DNA of 64,000 nucleotides from Marinobacter vinifirmus (GCF_002258215.1 NZ_NEFY01000012.1:26270-90269), one strand, 5' to 3'; positions 52,355 through 63,500 are shown, counted from the stretch's first letter. Translations and numbers: made by a program. Notes: generated from the sequence alone by a model not told the origin.

Positions 52355-52891
52355 TTACCACATCAAATCGTCGGGAATCTCATAACCCGCGTACGGATCG
52401 TCCTCGCCGGCGTCGTCCTGTTTCCGTTCATGCATTGAGATAACGGCGGCTTCATCCCGTTCCATAATCTTGCGTGCCACCTTGTCCGGGACAACTTCGT
52501 AGTTTTCGCCAAGGGCGACGATGGCCAGCCGCCCCCTCGAAAGCTGATCAACCATCTTCTCGGCCACCAGGATTTTCTTGATCTTCTTGCCGTCAACAAA
52601 CTGGTAAGACGTCTCGCCCCGGCTGCGATCCAGTCGGTTGGTTTCGATCAGCTGGCGAATCTGGGCCTGGATGGCTTTTTTCTCGGCTTCTTTCTGCCGT
52701 TCCAGGTTTAGCTGACGATCTCTTTCGGCCTGTTCCTGCCTTGCCTTGCGTGCGCGCTCTTCGGCTTCATTCACCTGGGCAGCGCCTTTCGGCTGTTGTT
52801 TCCGCTGTTTACGCTTTTCGCTGCGAATGGCCCGGGCCTTTTTCTCATCAGCCAGCCCGGCTTTCATAAGTTGTTCCTGCAAAGACGCCAT
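52355..52891 (-). CDS. yaiL: DUF2058 family protein (YaiL)
   Basis: A 178-residue, highly charged protein. The first half is a Lys/Arg/Glu/Gln-rich helix (KKARAIRSEKRKQRKQQPKG, ARKARQEQAERDRQLNLERQ), which suggests a coiled coil or nucleic-acid contact. The second half is a small folded domain (YQFVDGKKIKKILVAEKMVD, LAIVALGENYEVVP). E. coli YaiL has been described as a nucleoprotein or polynucleotide-associated protein, with no detailed mechanism. It is divergent from dbpA. Confidence 0.85.
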   Translation of the reverse strand: MASLQEQLMKAGLADEKKARAIRSEKRKQRKQQPKGAAQVNEAEERARKARQEQAERDRQLNLERQKEAEKKAIQAQIRQLIETNRLDRSRGETSYQFVDGKKIKKILVAEKMVDQLSRGRLAIVALGENYEVVPDKVARKIMERDEAAVISMHERKQDDAGEDDPYAGYEIPDDLMW

Positions 52892-52995
52892 CAGTGACTC
52901 CGTGGATTCGTGATAAACTTCAGCAATTATCTGTTCAGTATACGCCGTCAGTGCGCACTCAATAACCCACGTTTACTTCACCTCACGGATTTTTT

Positions 52996-54369
52996 ATGTC
53001 TTCTTTCAAAGAGCTGGGCCTGTCGCCTGCCATGCAGGCCAACCTTGACCGGCTGAATTACACGCAGCCAACCGGTATTCAGGTAAAAGCCATGCCGCCG
53101 GCCATGGCTGGCCGGGATGTGATTGCCATGGCCCAGACCGGCAGCGGCAAGACCGCGGCCTTCGGCATACCGCTGATCGAAAAGCTGCAGCCGAAGCAGT
53201 TCGCGGTACAGGCGCTGGTGTTGTGTCCTACCCGGGAGCTGGCAGACCAGGTGGCCAAGGCCCTTCGGGAGCTGGCTCGGGCAAAGGAAAACGTAAAGGT
53301 GCTTACCCTGTGTGGCGGTGTGCCCATTGGCCCGCAGATTGGTTCGCTTAGCCACGGCGCCCATATTGTGGTGGGCACCCCGGGCAGGGTGGAGGACCAC
53401 CTTCGCAAGGGCACGTTAAACCTGGATCGCATGAAAACCCTGGTGCTGGATGAAGCAGACCGGATGCTGGACATGGGTTTTGAGGAAGTGATGACTTCAA
53501 TTCTTTCGCAGACGCCACGTAATCGCCAGACACTTTTGTTTTCGGCTACCTGGCCAGACGCGATCCGTACCATCAGTGAACGCTTCCAGTCCGAGCCGGA
53601 AGATGTGCGGGTTGAGGCACAGGAATCCGGGCCGGATATTGAAGAGCTGTTCTATGAAATCGCGCCGGATCAGCAGGTTGCTGCAGTGGCGGCGTTGCTT
53701 TCGCGTTTCCAGCCATCGGCCAGCCTGGTGTTCTGTACCACCAAGCGCGACTGTGATGAGCTGGCCGACGAGCTTTCCCGGTTGGGATTTGCTGCCTTGT
53801 CTTTACACGGTGACCTCGACCAGAAAGACCGGGATGGCACGCTGGTGAAGTTTGCTAACCAGAGCTGCACCGTGCTGGTGGCTACGGATGTGGCGGCCCG
53901 GGGGCTGGACATCAAAGGCCTGCCGCTGGTGATCAATGCCGAGCCTGCGCGGGATCCGGAAGTTTACACCCACCGAATCGGGCGTACCGGCCGGGCGGGG
54001 GAGCAAGGCCATGCGATTACGCTGTGCACGCCGAAGCAGGGGCACAAGATAACCCGTCTGGAAGCTGATCGGGCAAAGTCCGTGGAGTGGGGTGATACGG
54101 CCGGGCTGTTGGCAGAACGGGTGCGCCCGGTACGCCCGCCCATGAAAACGCTGTGCCTGGCCGGAGGTCGTAAAGAAAAGGTCCGCCCCGGTGATGTTCT
54201 GGGAGCGCTCACCGGTGACGCAGGCATTCCCGGCTCTGCGGTAGGCAAAATTGATCTGTTCGATTTCCAGTGCTTTGTTGCAGTGCAGGTAGAGTGGGCA
54301 GATAAGGCGCTCGCCAGGCTTGAAGCGGGTAAGGTGAAAGGCAGGAAAATACGCGTTCGCTTTGCGTAA
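52996..54369 (+). CDS. dbpA: ATP-dependent RNA helicase DbpA
   Basis: DEAD-box helicase that acts in 50S ribosome assembly through hairpin 92 of 23S rRNA. The 457-residue protein shows the Q-motif region (YTQPTGIQVKAMP), Walker A AQTGSGKT, DEAD (VLDEADRMLDMGF), SAT and HRIGRTGRAG motifs. The C-terminal 70 residues (KVRPGDVLGALTGDAGIP, then KIDLFDFQCFVAV) form the DbpA-specific RNA-binding domain. These features distinguish it from RhlE or SrmB. Confidence 0.95.
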   Translation: MSSFKELGLSPAMQANLDRLNYTQPTGIQVKAMPPAMAGRDVIAMAQTGSGKTAAFGIPLIEKLQPKQFAVQALVLCPTRELADQVAKALRELARAKENVKVLTLCGGVPIGPQIGSLSHGAHIVVGTPGRVEDHLRKGTLNLDRMKTLVLDEADRMLDMGFEEVMTSILSQTPRNRQTLLFSATWPDAIRTISERFQSEPEDVRVEAQESGPDIEELFYEIAPDQQVAAVAALLSRFQPSASLVFCTTKRDCDELADELSRLGFAALSLHGDLDQKDRDGTLVKFANQSCTVLVATDVAARGLDIKGLPLVINAEPARDPEVYTHRIGRTGRAGEQGHAITLCTPKQGHKITRLEADRAKSVEWGDTAGLLAERVRPVRPPMKTLCLAGGRKEKVRPGDVLGALTGDAGIPGSAVGKIDLFDFQCFVAVQVEWADKALARLEAGKVKGRKIRVRFA

Positions 54370-54592
54370 TCGCGCTTTGAGTAAAGTGGCGCTTCAGTTG
54401 TCTTTTCAGGCCGGAGCGCTCGGAAACTCCCTATAGAAATGTGTCCTTTAGGTTGCTCCTGATCAATGAAACCGGTAAATTACGCAGGATTTTGCCTCCC
54501 GTTTTGCTTTTTTAGGCCATAAGACTTTGGTCCTATTTGGCCTGGTGGTAATCCGGGGAAATCACACAAACCAATACAGGTAGCTGTTCGCT

Positions 54593-54844
54593 ATGAATGA
54601 CCTGATGTCACAAGCCGTTGAGCTGATGATCGCCGGCATGGGTTTCGTGTTCGTGTTCCTGGTTATCCTGGTATTCGCGACCGGCCTGATGTCCAAAATC
54701 ATTCTGCGGTTTGCGCCGCCAGAGCCGGCAACCCCGGCCAGAACGCCACGTGCCAAGCCGAAGGCGCCCACGTCGGTTGACCCTGACACCGCCGAGGCCA
54801 TCAAGAAGGCGATTGCACAATACCGGGCACGCCACAAGAAGTGA
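54593..54844 (+). CDS. oadG: oxaloacetate decarboxylase gamma subunit OadG
   Basis: Small membrane subunit that assembles the Na+-pumping oxaloacetate decarboxylase. The 83 residues have one N-terminal membrane helix (about residues 12-36, GMGFVFVFLVILVFATGLM) and a hydrophilic Pro/Ala/Lys tail. It heads oadGAB. In the 223-base upstream gap I see only a short inverted pair (AGGCCA/TGGCCT near 54,512-54,542). Confidence 0.88.
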   Translation: MNDLMSQAVELMIAGMGFVFVFLVILVFATGLMSKIILRFAPPEPATPARTPRAKPKAPTSVDPDTAEAIKKAIAQYRARHKK

Positions 54845-54885
54845 CCCTGGTACAGATTAGAACCTTTTAACAGAAGGCTGACACG

Positions 54886-56664
54886 ATGACTGACACGAAA
54901 AAACCGCTTGGGATTACGGACGTAATTCTGCGTGACGCCCACCAATCCCTGCTGGCCACCCGCATGCGGCTGGATGACATGCTGCCGATTGCCGAGAAAC
55001 TCGACAAAGTCGGTTTCTGGTCCCTCGAATCCTGGGGTGGTGCTACCTTTGATTCCTGTATCCGTTACCTGGGTGAAGACCCCTGGGATCGCATCCGCGA
55101 GCTGAAGAAAGCCATGCCCAACACGCCCCAGCAAATGCTGCTGCGCGGCCAGAACCTTCTGGGCTACCGTCACTATGCGGATGACGTGGTAGAGCGGTTT
55201 GTAGACCGTGCCGCCGAAAACGGCGTAGACGTGTTCCGTATTTTTGATGCGATGAACGACCCCCGCAACCTGGCCACCGCCATCAAGGCCGTTCGCCAGA
55301 CCGGCAAGCATGCCCAGGGTACGATTTCCTACACCACCAGCCCGGTACACACCATCGAGAACTGGGTGGAGCTGGCTAAGGAAATCGCCGACATGGGTGC
55401 CGATTCCATCGCCATCAAGGACATGGCCGGTCTGCTTAAGCCTTACGTGGCTTATGACCTGGTCAGCCGTCTGAAGAAAGAGCTGGATATCCCCATTCAC
55501 ATGCAGTGCCATGCCACCACCGGCATGTCCACCGCCACCGCAATCAAAGCCGCCGAAGCCGGCATTGATAACGTGGATGCGGCCATCTCCTCCATGAGTA
55601 TGACCTACGGCCATTCGCCCACCGAGGCGATTGTGGCGATCCTGGAAGGGACCGACCGCGATACCGGCCTGGACCTGAACCTGCTGGAAGAAATTGCGTC
55701 TTACTTCCGCGAAGTGCGTAAGAAGTACGCCAAGTTCGAAGGCAGCCTGAAAGGCGTCGATTCCCGCATCCTGATTGCCCAGGTTCCGGGCGGCATGCTG
55801 ACCAACATGGAAAGCCAGCTGAAAGAGCAGAACGCCAGCGACAAGTTCGACCAGGTGCTGGCCGAGATTCCCAAGGTACGTGAAGACCTGGGCTATATCC
55901 CGCTGGTAACCCCGACCTCCCAGATTGTGGGCACCCAGGCGGTACTGAACGTACTGACCGGCGAGCGCTACAAGTCGATCTCCAAGGAAACCGCCGCCAT
56001 CCTGAAGGGCGAGTACGGTTCCGCACCGGCGCCGTTCAACAAGGAACTGCAAGAGCGGGTTCTGGATGGCAAAGAAGCGATCACTTGCCGCCCGGCTGAC
56101 AAAATCGAGCCGGAAATGGACAAGCTGACCGCCGAGCTGAAAGACATCGCCAAGGAAAAGGGCATCAAGCTGGCCGAGCAGGAAGTGGACGACGTTCTGA
56201 CCTACGCCCTGTTCCCGCAGATTGGCCTGAAGTTCCTGGAAAACCGTGGCAACCCGGATGCGTTCGAGCCGGTACCGAGTGCTGACGACGTAGCACCGGC
56301 CAAGAAAGCCGCAGGTCCTGAGACCTACACCGTGGAAGTGAATGGCCAGAAGTATGTGGTGGCCGTGAACGAAGGTGGCGAAATCAGCCAGATCGAAGGC
56401 CAGGGTGGTGCGTCTTCTGCACCGGCGGCCGCTGCTCCGGCCGCTGGCGAAGGCGAGCCTGTACTGGCGCCTCTGGGCGGCAACATCTGGAAAGTGCACG
56501 TTTCTCCGGGTGACACCGTGGAAGAGGGCGATGTGATGATTATCCTCGAAGCCATGAAAATGGAAACCGAGGTGCGCGCACCCAAGGCCGGTACCATCGG
56601 TGAAGTCTTCATCAAGGAGGGGGATGCCGTCTCCGTTGATGATGAAATGCTGACAATCGCATAA
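54886..56664 (+). CDS. oadA: oxaloacetate decarboxylase alpha subunit OadA
   Basis: Carboxyltransferase subunit with a biotin domain. The 592-residue protein has the DRE-TIM catalytic domain ([13 protein letters not shown] near residue 15, [28 protein letters not shown]). A conserved middle region follows, then an Ala/Pro-rich linker (about 505-525) and a C-terminal biotinyl domain with the target lysine 558 in EAMKME. Alone it could be pyruvate carboxylase subunit B, but its place between oadG and oadB identifies the decarboxylase pump. Confidence 0.95.
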   Translation: MTDTKKPLGITDVILRDAHQSLLATRMRLDDMLPIAEKLDKVGFWSLESWGGATFDSCIRYLGEDPWDRIRELKKAMPNTPQQMLLRGQNLLGYRHYADDVVERFVDRAAENGVDVFRIFDAMNDPRNLATAIKAVRQTGKHAQGTISYTTSPVHTIENWVELAKEIADMGADSIAIKDMAGLLKPYVAYDLVSRLKKELDIPIHMQCHATTGMSTATAIKAAEAGIDNVDAAISSMSMTYGHSPTEAIVAILEGTDRDTGLDLNLLEEIASYFREVRKKYAKFEGSLKGVDSRILIAQVPGGMLTNMESQLKEQNASDKFDQVLAEIPKVREDLGYIPLVTPTSQIVGTQAVLNVLTGERYKSISKETAAILKGEYGSAPAPFNKELQERVLDGKEAITCRPADKIEPEMDKLTAELKDIAKEKGIKLAEQEVDDVLTYALFPQIGLKFLENRGNPDAFEPVPSADDVAPAKKAAGPETYTVEVNGQKYVVAVNEGGEISQIEGQGGASSAPAAAAPAAGEGEPVLAPLGGNIWKVHVSPGDTVEEGDVMIILEAMKMETEVRAPKAGTIGEVFIKEGDAVSVDDEMLTIA

Positions 56665-56677
56665 GGGCCAGCATTCC

Positions 56678-58012
56678 ATGGATAAAATGATGACACTGTG
56701 GACAGGTAGTGGCCTGTTCAATATCGAGCTCGGCCAGGTGGTGATGATCGCCATCGGCCTGCTGCTCCTCTATCTTGCGATCAACAAGAAGTTCGAGCCA
56801 CTGCTGCTGGTCCCCATCGGGTTCGGCGGTATCCTGGCGAATATTCCGGAGGCAGGGCTGGCCCTGACTGCGGCGGAAAATGCCATCCACTTTTCTTTGA
56901 AGAATGGCAGTACCGAGATTCTGGCGGCCCTGGCGGCGCCCCTGGACGTGGCCTACCAGGCCGGCCAGGCGGTGACCCCGGAGCTGAAAGATATCTTCAA
57001 GGAAGCGGTCAAGGAAGCCAGCTACTCTGAAATGGCCATGGCCAATTCCATCGCCCAGGATTACGGCTACGGCAACGGTATGCTGTACAACTTCTACTCC
57101 GTGGTTATTGGTAGCACCATTGGGCCGCTGTTGATCTTCATGGGTGTAGGCGCGATGACCGACTTCGGCCCGCTGCTGGCAAACCCCAAGACCCTGCTGC
57201 TGGGTGCAGCGGCTCAGTTCGGTATCTTCGGTACGGTACTGGGTGCGGCCCTGCTGGACTGGACCGGCGTTCTGGAATTTACCATTCTGGAAGCGGCAGC
57301 CATCGGTATCATCGGTGGTGCTGACGGCCCGACGTCCATCTATGTATCCAGTGTTCTGGCGCCACACCTTCTGGGTGCGATTGCGGTGTCTGCCTACGCC
57401 TACATGGCGCTGGTGCCGATGATCCAGCCGCCGATCATGAAGGCGCTGACCTCCGAGCAGGAGCGCAAGATCAAGATGAGCCAGCTGCGCCCGGTGAGCA
57501 AGAAAGAGAAGATCATCTTCCCGCTGGTGGTGCTGATTGCCGTGGTTCTGTTCCTGCCGGATGCGGCTCCGCTGCTGGGTATGTTCTGCTTCGGTAACCT
57601 GATGCGTGAGTGTGGCGTGGTAGAGCGTTTGAGCGATACTGCCCAGAACGCACTGATCAACATCGTGACCATTTTCCTGGGTCTGTCCGTTGGCTCCAAG
57701 CTGATGGCGGACAAGTTCCTGGATGGCCAGACCCTGGGTATCCTGGGCCTGGGTATTGTGGCCTTCGGTGTGGGTACTGCTTCGGGTGTTCTGATGGCGA
57801 AGCTGATGAACAAGCTGAGCAAGGAGCAGATCAACCCGCTGATCGGTTCTGCCGGGGTGTCTGCGGTGCCAATGGCGGCGCGGGTGTCCAACAAGGTGGG
57901 CCTGGAAGCCAACCCGCAGAACTTCCTGCTGATGCACGCAATGGGCCCGAACGTGGCTGGTGTTATCGGCTCTGCGGTTGCAGCGGGTGTGATGATCAAG
58001 CTTCTGAGCTGA
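56678..58012 (+). CDS. oadB: oxaloacetate decarboxylase beta subunit OadB
   Basis: Membrane subunit that decarboxylates carboxybiotin and couples the reaction to Na+ export. The 444-residue protein has about nine to eleven helices and family motifs: [33 protein letters not shown] with the conserved Na+-site aspartate, and [14 protein letters not shown]. It lies 13 bases after oadA. A strong terminator follows, then repeat copy E. Confidence 0.95.
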   Translation: MDKMMTLWTGSGLFNIELGQVVMIAIGLLLLYLAINKKFEPLLLVPIGFGGILANIPEAGLALTAAENAIHFSLKNGSTEILAALAAPLDVAYQAGQAVTPELKDIFKEAVKEASYSEMAMANSIAQDYGYGNGMLYNFYSVVIGSTIGPLLIFMGVGAMTDFGPLLANPKTLLLGAAAQFGIFGTVLGAALLDWTGVLEFTILEAAAIGIIGGADGPTSIYVSSVLAPHLLGAIAVSAYAYMALVPMIQPPIMKALTSEQERKIKMSQLRPVSKKEKIIFPLVVLIAVVLFLPDAAPLLGMFCFGNLMRECGVVERLSDTAQNALINIVTIFLGLSVGSKLMADKFLDGQTLGILGLGIVAFGVGTASGVLMAKLMNKLSKEQINPLIGSAGVSAVPMAARVSNKVGLEANPQNFLLMHAMGPNVAGVIGSAVAAGVMIKLLS

Positions 58013-58038
58013 TTGTTTTCACTGCTGTAGTTATAGAG

Positions 58039-58065
58039 AACCCTGCTTCGGCGGGGTTTTCTTTT
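58039..58065 (+). terminator. rho-independent terminator after oadB
   Basis: AACCCTGC, TTCG tetraloop, GCGGGGTT with one G-T pair, then TTCTTTT. Confidence 0.82.
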
Positions 58066-58090
58066 ATCTGGCCTTTGAGTTTTGGTGGTG

Positions 58091-58204
58091 GCATCAGTGT
58101 GAGGCTGCTTTCCAAAAACCGCTCCTTGCGGCACATCCTTGTGGCGCTTCTGCTCCGCCATCCATGGCTCCGCACATTTTTGGAAAGCAGCCTCACACTG
58201 ATGC
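58091..58204 (-). repeat. palindromic repeat element, copy E
   Basis: Arms 58091-58118 and 58177-58204 are perfect 28-base reverse complements. The inner CTTTCCAAAAA is shared with copies C and D; the outer part is private. The core has hairpins at 58132-58143 and 58157-58168 which on the minus strand read CAAGGATG and CATGGATG at the apex, with GGA also in the linker. It lies between the oadB terminator and the end of dnaE2; the GGA strand is sense to dnaE2. Confidence 0.86.
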
Positions 58205-58256
58205 TTCGAACTTTCGAGGTGCCTGCACAAAATGGGCGCCATTCTGGTTTTGGTGT

Positions 58257-61200
58257 TCAGTGAAAATCTCTGGAGCTAACCGGTAACGAGTTAATCAGGT
58301 GGCTCAGATCAGACAGCTTGCCGGCCATGACATGAACGATATCACCCTCTTTTTCGATAACACCCTTCACGTGTAACAAGCGGGCGGTGAGTAACGGTTT
58401 GCGTTGTCTTCGGGCGGTTTCGAGCCAGACGACGACGTTGATGTTGCCGGTTTCGTCTTCGAGGGTGACGAAGGTGACGCCGGAGGCGGTGCCGGGGCGT
58501 TGGCGGCCGGTGACCAGGCCGGCGACTTGTACGGGGATGCCGGGGCGGGTGGTTTTGAGTTGGTCGGCGGTGAGGCAGTAGCTCAGGTGGCCTTGTTCGC
58601 GGAGCAGGGCGAGGGGGTGTCTTTGTAGTGTTAAGCCCTGGCTGCTGTAGTCTGCGAGGACGTTCTGGCCTTCGGTGGGTTCCGGGAGCAGGTGGCAGGG
58701 TTCGGGTTGGTAGTCTGCCATGGGTTCGTTGGCGAAGAGTTCGGCCGGTTCTTCGTGTTCGAGCAGTTGCCAGTAGGCCTGGTGGCGGTTGCTGGTGAAG
58801 CCGGGCATGGCGTTGGCGCCGGCGAGGAGTTCCATGTCGCGTTGGTTGAGGCCGGCGCGTGTGCGCAGTTCGGCGGCGCTTTGGTAGCCGTTTTTCGGGC
58901 GGTGCTGGTGGATGCGGTCAGCGCCGCTGGAAGACAGTCCCTGAATAATCCGGAGGCCAAGGCGAAGGTGTTTTTCCGGGCCTTGCAGGGTGTGTTCACG
59001 GTGGCTGTGGTTTACGTCTGGTGCCAGTACGGTGACCTTGTGGCGTTGGGCGTCCTGTACCAGTTGGCTGGGGGAGTAGAAGCCCATGGGCTGGCTGTTG
59101 AGCAGGGCGCAGTAGAAGGCGGCCGGGTAGTGGCGCTTTATCCAGGCGGAGACGTAGACTAGTAAAGCGAAGCTGGCGGCGTGGGATTCCGGGAAGCCGT
59201 AGCCGCCGAAGCCGCAGATCTGTTGGTACAGGCGCTCGGCAAAGTCCGGATCATGGCCTCGTTCGAGCATGCCGGTGATGAGCTTGTCCCGGAACGGGGT
59301 TAAGTCCCCGTGGGATTTCCAGGCGGCCATAGCCCGGCGCAGTTTGTCGGCCTCGCCTCCGGTAAAGCCGGCGGCGACCATGGCCAGTTTGATTACCTGT
59401 TCCTGGAAGATGGGCACGCCCAATGTGCGTTCCAGTACCTGGCGGACGGCATCGTTGGGGAATTCGACGGGTTCCAGGCCGTGTTTCCGGCGCAAATAGG
59501 GGTGCACCATATTGCCTTGAATGGGGCCGGGGCGCACGATGGCGACTTCGATCACCAGGTCGTAGAAGGTTTCCGGTTTCAGGCGCGGGAGCATGTTGAT
59601 CTGGGCCCGGGATTCCACCTGGAATACGCCGATGCTGTCGCCTTTTTGCAGCATGGCGTAGGTGTCCGGGTCTTCCTGGGGCACATCCTGCATGGTGAAG
59701 GCCTGGCCTTTTTCTTCGCTGATCAGCTCCAGTGCCTTGCGGATGGCGGTGAGCATGCCCAGAGCCAGTACATCCACTTTCATCAGGCCCAGGCTTTCCA
59801 GGTCGTCCTTATCCCACTGGATGACCGTGCGGCCTTCCATGGCGGCGTTTTCCACCGGCACCAGTTCCGCCAGTGGCCCTGCGCTGATAACAAAACCACC
59901 TACGTGTTGAGACAGGTGGCGGGGAAAGCCCAGTAAGGTGTTCACCAGGGTAAAGAACTGCTCCGCCACTTTCGGGTTGCGGGTGAGCCCCTTGTCCAGT
60001 ATCTGCTGACGCCAGTTGGTGCTTTTATCGCGCCAGTCGATGCCGTCGAGCAGCTTTTCTACCAGGGCGGCATCAAAGCCAAGTGCCTTGCCCACATCCC
60101 GGATGGCGCTGCGGTAGCGGTAGCGGATAACCGTGGCGGCCAGCGCCGCCCGTTCCCGGCCGTAGCGCTGGTAGATGTACTGGATGACCTCTTCCCGCCG
60201 CTGGTGCTCGAAATCCACATCGATATCCGGTGGCTCGTCCCGGTCTTTCGAGATGAAACGTTCAAACAGCAGCTCGACCTTGGCCGGGTTCACCTCGGTA
60301 ATGCCCAGGCAGTAACAGACGGCCGAGTTGGCGGCTGATCCTCGCCCCTGACACAGAATGCCCCGTTTGCGGGCAAAGGCCACGATGTCGTGGATGGTGA
60401 GGAAGTAGTGCTCGTAGTTGAGCTCCGAGATCATCCCCAGCTCTTTGCGGATTAACGCCTGCACCTTCATCGGCGTGCCTTCGGGATAACGGCGGCGTTC
60501 GCCTTCCCGGGTCAGGCGTTTGAGGTAGGCCGCCGGGGTTTCGCCTTCCGGTACAAGATCAGGCGGGTACTCATAGCGCAGGCTGCCGGGCTCGAAGCTG
60601 CAGCTGTTGGCAATGTTTACGGTTTCCTGAAGCCAGGCCGGCGGAAACAGGCGTTGCAGCACCGGGAGCGGGCGCAGGTAGCGTTCGCCGTTCTGGAACA
60701 GGCAGTGGCCGGCGTTTTCGACCGTGGCGTGGTGGCGCAGGGCGGTGAGTACATCTTGCAGGGGCTGGCGTTCCCTGGCGTGCATGTGTACTTCGCCGGT
60801 TGCGGCAATGGCAAGTTGCAGTTGTTCGGCCAGTTGGCGCACACGCACCAGCTGTTGTTCTTCGCCGGCCTCCAGGGTGCGGGTGGCGGCAATGCGCAGG
60901 CGTTGTTCAAACAAGCGCTGCAACCATTCCCCACAGGCCAGGGCCTGTTCGTAGCTGGCCCCTGTCGTGGCAGGTGGTAACCACAGGCACAGACAGTGAT
61001 CCAGCTCGTGGGTTTCGATATCCCGGGCAAACAGCTGGTACTGGCCTTTGTCTGCCCGGCGCCGGCCGGTGGTAATCAACTGGCACAGCTGGCCATAGCC
61101 CTTGCGGGACTGGGCCAGCAGGATGAAGCGGGGCGTGGTCGCGCCAGCCGGGGCATCGTCCAGTTCAAACCAGCTGCCGGTGATCAGCTTTACCGGGCTG

Positions 61201-61373
61201 TCTTTCAGGGCGGCCCAGGCGCGCGGAATGCCTGCCACCGAGCAGGCATCGGTGATGGCAATGGCATCATAGCCCAGCTCCAGGGCCCTTTCTGCCAGCT
61301 CATGGGGGTGTGAGGCCCCGGTGAGAAAGGTGAAGTTACTGAAACAGAAGAGTTCTGCGTAGCCGCCTGCCAT
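58257..61373 (-). CDS. dnaE2: error-prone DNA polymerase DnaE2
   Basis: C-family polymerase of the SOS mutasome, responsible for translesion synthesis. The 1038-residue protein starts at [16 protein letters not shown] with a PHP domain (residues about 1-210). It contains the polymerase palm motifs ([32 protein letters not shown]) and ends in an OB-fold region ([20 protein letters not shown]). The start overlaps the imuB stop (TGATG), so the longer frame inside imuB is rejected. It is last in imuA-imuB-dnaE2. Confidence 0.96.
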   Translation of the reverse strand: MAGGYAELFCFSNFTFLTGASHPHELAERALELGYDAIAITDACSVAGIPRAWAALKDSPVKLITGSWFELDDAPAGATTPRFILLAQSRKGYGQLCQLITTGRRRADKGQYQLFARDIETHELDHCLCLWLPPATTGASYEQALACGEWLQRLFEQRLRIAATRTLEAGEEQQLVRVRQLAEQLQLAIAATGEVHMHARERQPLQDVLTALRHHATVENAGHCLFQNGERYLRPLPVLQRLFPPAWLQETVNIANSCSFEPGSLRYEYPPDLVPEGETPAAYLKRLTREGERRRYPEGTPMKVQALIRKELGMISELNYEHYFLTIHDIVAFARKRGILCQGRGSAANSAVCYCLGITEVNPAKVELLFERFISKDRDEPPDIDVDFEHQRREEVIQYIYQRYGRERAALAATVIRYRYRSAIRDVGKALGFDAALVEKLLDGIDWRDKSTNWRQQILDKGLTRNPKVAEQFFTLVNTLLGFPRHLSQHVGGFVISAGPLAELVPVENAAMEGRTVIQWDKDDLESLGLMKVDVLALGMLTAIRKALELISEEKGQAFTMQDVPQEDPDTYAMLQKGDSIGVFQVESRAQINMLPRLKPETFYDLVIEVAIVRPGPIQGNMVHPYLRRKHGLEPVEFPNDAVRQVLERTLGVPIFQEQVIKLAMVAAGFTGGEADKLRRAMAAWKSHGDLTPFRDKLITGMLERGHDPDFAERLYQQICGFGGYGFPESHAASFALLVYVSAWIKRHYPAAFYCALLNSQPMGFYSPSQLVQDAQRHKVTVLAPDVNHSHREHTLQGPEKHLRLGLRIIQGLSSSGADRIHQHRPKNGYQSAAELRTRAGLNQRDMELLAGANAMPGFTSNRHQAYWQLLEHEEPAELFANEPMADYQPEPCHLLPEPTEGQNVLADYSSQGLTLQRHPLALLREQGHLSYCLTADQLKTTRPGIPVQVAGLVTGRQRPGTASGVTFVTLEDETGNINVVVWLETARRQRKPLLTARLLHVKGVIEKEGDIVHVMAGKLSDLSHLINSLPVSSRDFH

Positions 61374-62791
61374 CAGCCAAACCATCCATGTATGAACCAT
61401 CCATCGTGAACATCCCGGAACACCCAGGCCAGCTCGCCGCCCGGTAACTGGGCGATGTAGTAATCCCGGTGCACCCGCTGGCCATCCCACCAGCCGCCGC
61501 TGATGCGTTCCGGGCCGGAGTGCCAGGCCACCGGCGTTTGCTCCAGTGGCCGGGGGCCGTTCAACAGCCACAGGGGACGGTGGGGAAGTAGAGCCGAAGT
61601 GCTCGCCTGGCCTTTACCGGGTTTGCGTACCTCGCCGGCAGACCAGGCCTGTTCCGGCCGGTGATCATCCCTGGGTGCTAGTTGCCTGAGGGCCTGTTCA
61701 CCCAGCCGGGCCTGAAGGCGGCTGATCAGGGTATGCCAGGCTTCGTTCAGGTCCTGGGTTTCACCCAGCAGATCCTGGCCGCCGGGCGCCTCCCGGCCGG
61801 TAAAGCGTTTAACCGCCAGAACAAGGCCGGTGACCGGAGCCCGCAGCGGCTGCTGGTCCAGCTTCAGTTGTATCAGTTTCAGGAACACCTCGGCCCGGTG
61901 TTCCGGCCCGGTAGTGCGGATACGCAGGCGGGTGGGCTCTTCATGCCGGTGCTGTAACACCAGCAGCAGGGTATCGGTATCCTGCTGGCGCCAGCACAGG
62001 TCTTCCTCCAGCTCGGCCAGTATCCGCTGCAGCGAGAACAGCAGCCCCTGAGCGTGCTCCACCTCCTGAATAAAATCCGCCCGTTGCCGGAACGTGTGGG
62101 GCGGCTGCCAGGGCGCCTTGGGATCGGCCCGGGTGCCCTGGATTTTCTGGATAATGGCCAGAAGCTCCGGCGATAACCGCCGGGCCAGTTCCGGGGCAGG
62201 CAGGGCAAACACCTCACCCAGGGTGTTCAGGCCAAGGCGCTGCAGGCGAGTGCAGGATTTCTTGTCAAAGCCCGCAGCCTGTAATGGCAGATTGCCAAGC
62301 TCCGTCAGGATATGGCCCTTGTCTGCGGTGCATTCGCCCTTGCCGGTATGGGCCAGCAACCGGGCGGCCTGCGGCGTGTGGCCTATGGCCACCCAGGCCG
62401 TGAGCTGGCGCTCGGTTAACGCCTGTTCCACCGTTTGCCAGATGGCCGGCAAACCGCCATACAGTTTCTGCAGGCTGCTGATTTCTGCCCAGAGGCCATC
62501 CGGCGGCGCCAGGGTGATATGGGCGGCATAGTGGTACAGCCAGCGGGCCTGATCTTCCAGTAACCAGGCTTCCTGTTTTGGATCTGCCCGCAGTATGTTG
62601 AGATCCGGGGCCAGGCCGAGTGCTGTCTTCAGGCGCATGCCCGGGCTGATACCCAGGTCCCGGGCGGCAGGGCAGGCCTGAACAACGTATTGCCCGGCAC
62701 CGTCTACAATTGCCAGGGCGCCGCTGGCATCCTGGTTGCGGCGGACATGGTCCAGCAACAGGTGCGGAAAGTGCAGGTAAAGCCAGAGCAC
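61373..62791 (-). CDS. imuB: ImuB, inactive Y-family polymerase-like mutasome protein
   Basis: Scaffold of the ImuA-ImuB-DnaE2 mutasome; linked to the sliding clamp in other species. The 472-residue protein resembles Y-family polymerases but begins LWLYLHFPHLLLD, without the catalytic aspartates of active enzymes, as known for ImuB. The SLQKLYGG motif and a little-finger-like region follow. The start is a GTG preceded by GGGAG; a longer frame would overlap imuA and lacks a ribosome-binding site. I did not find a convincing clamp-binding peptide. Confidence 0.93.
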   Translation of the reverse strand: MLWLYLHFPHLLLDHVRRNQDASGALAIVDGAGQYVVQACPAARDLGISPGMRLKTALGLAPDLNILRADPKQEAWLLEDQARWLYHYAAHITLAPPDGLWAEISSLQKLYGGLPAIWQTVEQALTERQLTAWVAIGHTPQAARLLAHTGKGECTADKGHILTELGNLPLQAAGFDKKSCTRLQRLGLNTLGEVFALPAPELARRLSPELLAIIQKIQGTRADPKAPWQPPHTFRQRADFIQEVEHAQGLLFSLQRILAELEEDLCWRQQDTDTLLLVLQHRHEEPTRLRIRTTGPEHRAEVFLKLIQLKLDQQPLRAPVTGLVLAVKRFTGREAPGGQDLLGETQDLNEAWHTLISRLQARLGEQALRQLAPRDDHRPEQAWSAGEVRKPGKGQASTSALLPHRPLWLLNGPRPLEQTPVAWHSGPERISGGWWDGQRVHRDYYIAQLPGGELAWVFRDVHDGWFIHGWFG

Positions 62792-62795
62792 AGGG

Positions 62796-63485
62796 TTATC
62801 TCCCGGCGCCGGGCCAGCGCCCGTGAATAACACGGGGGGCGTCCTGAACGGCAAGGTTGGCCCGGTGCCCAAGGGCCACAGAACAACGCTGCCCCGGCCA
62901 GCTGCCACGGCGCTTGATGATGTTTACCTTGAGTTCCTGGTGTTCACCGGGTGCCAGTTCCAGCCTTAAGGCCGCCGGAGAATTCTGCTCTGTAAACCGT
63001 CGGCTGCGAAACAGCACGCACACATTGCCGCCGGCCTCTGACGCCAGTTGCAGGCGCCGGACATCCCGGCTGGCAAGTTGGCCCGGCCAGGCCAGCACCA
63101 GCCCGGTCACCGGCGAGCGCAGGCAGTTTTCCATGGTCCATAAAAAATCCCCCTGATCCCGGGTGTTGATCATCACCAGGTGGTCCAGGTTGACCCCTTC
63201 CCGGGCGAGGGCCGGAGCGTAGGGCGTGTGTGGCGGGTTCAGCCAGAAAATGGTTTTGCCGGCGGCCGATACCCTTTGCATCAGCGGCAGTACCAGGTGC
63301 AACTCGCCAATGCCGCAGGTGTCGAGCAGGCACTCACTCAACGCACCCCGAGGCCAGCCCAGACCGCCCAGCTGGTTATCCAGCACCTGATAGCCCGTCG
63401 ACTCCGTCGGCTGGGTGGTCTTTCTGTGCTTGTGGCCCTGCCAGATACGGGCATCTTGCAGAAGGCTGCTGAGTAATTCGCTCAT
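62796..63485 (-). CDS. imuA: ImuA, RecA-like mutasome protein
   Basis: First gene of the SOS mutasome operon. The 229-residue protein has the ImuA/SulA-like, RecA-related pattern: LDNQLGGLGWPRGALSECLL near residue 35, GKTIFWLNPPHTPYAPAL, and a strand VTGLVLAWPGQLASRDVRRL. It lacks a complete Walker A lysine motif at the usual place. It is followed by imuB after four bases and preceded by a LexA box 15 bases before the start. ImuA helps ImuB and DnaE2 act at damaged templates. Confidence 0.92.
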   Translation of the reverse strand: MSELLSSLLQDARIWQGHKHRKTTQPTESTGYQVLDNQLGGLGWPRGALSECLLDTCGIGELHLVLPLMQRVSAAGKTIFWLNPPHTPYAPALAREGVNLDHLVMINTRDQGDFLWTMENCLRSPVTGLVLAWPGQLASRDVRRLQLASEAGGNVCVLFRSRRFTEQNSPAALRLELAPGEHQELKVNIIKRRGSWPGQRCSVALGHRANLAVQDAPRVIHGRWPGAGR

Positions 63486-63500
63486 GGGACATTATCCGAA

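Noticed and set aside
54886..56664. oadA as pyruvate carboxylase subunit B
   Set aside because: The flanking oadG and oadB genes define a membrane oxaloacetate decarboxylase pump; no pyruvate carboxylase subunit A is present.
54562..56754. A 730-codon open frame antisense to oadG-oadA
   Set aside because: It mirrors the codon-position bias of the real gene, has no recognisable domain and lies entirely opposite a clear oadA.
61371..61571. A longer dnaE2 start about 66 codons upstream
   Set aside because: It would run through the imuB coding sequence, and the added residues do not match DnaE2. The ATG overlapping the imuB stop fits the family start.
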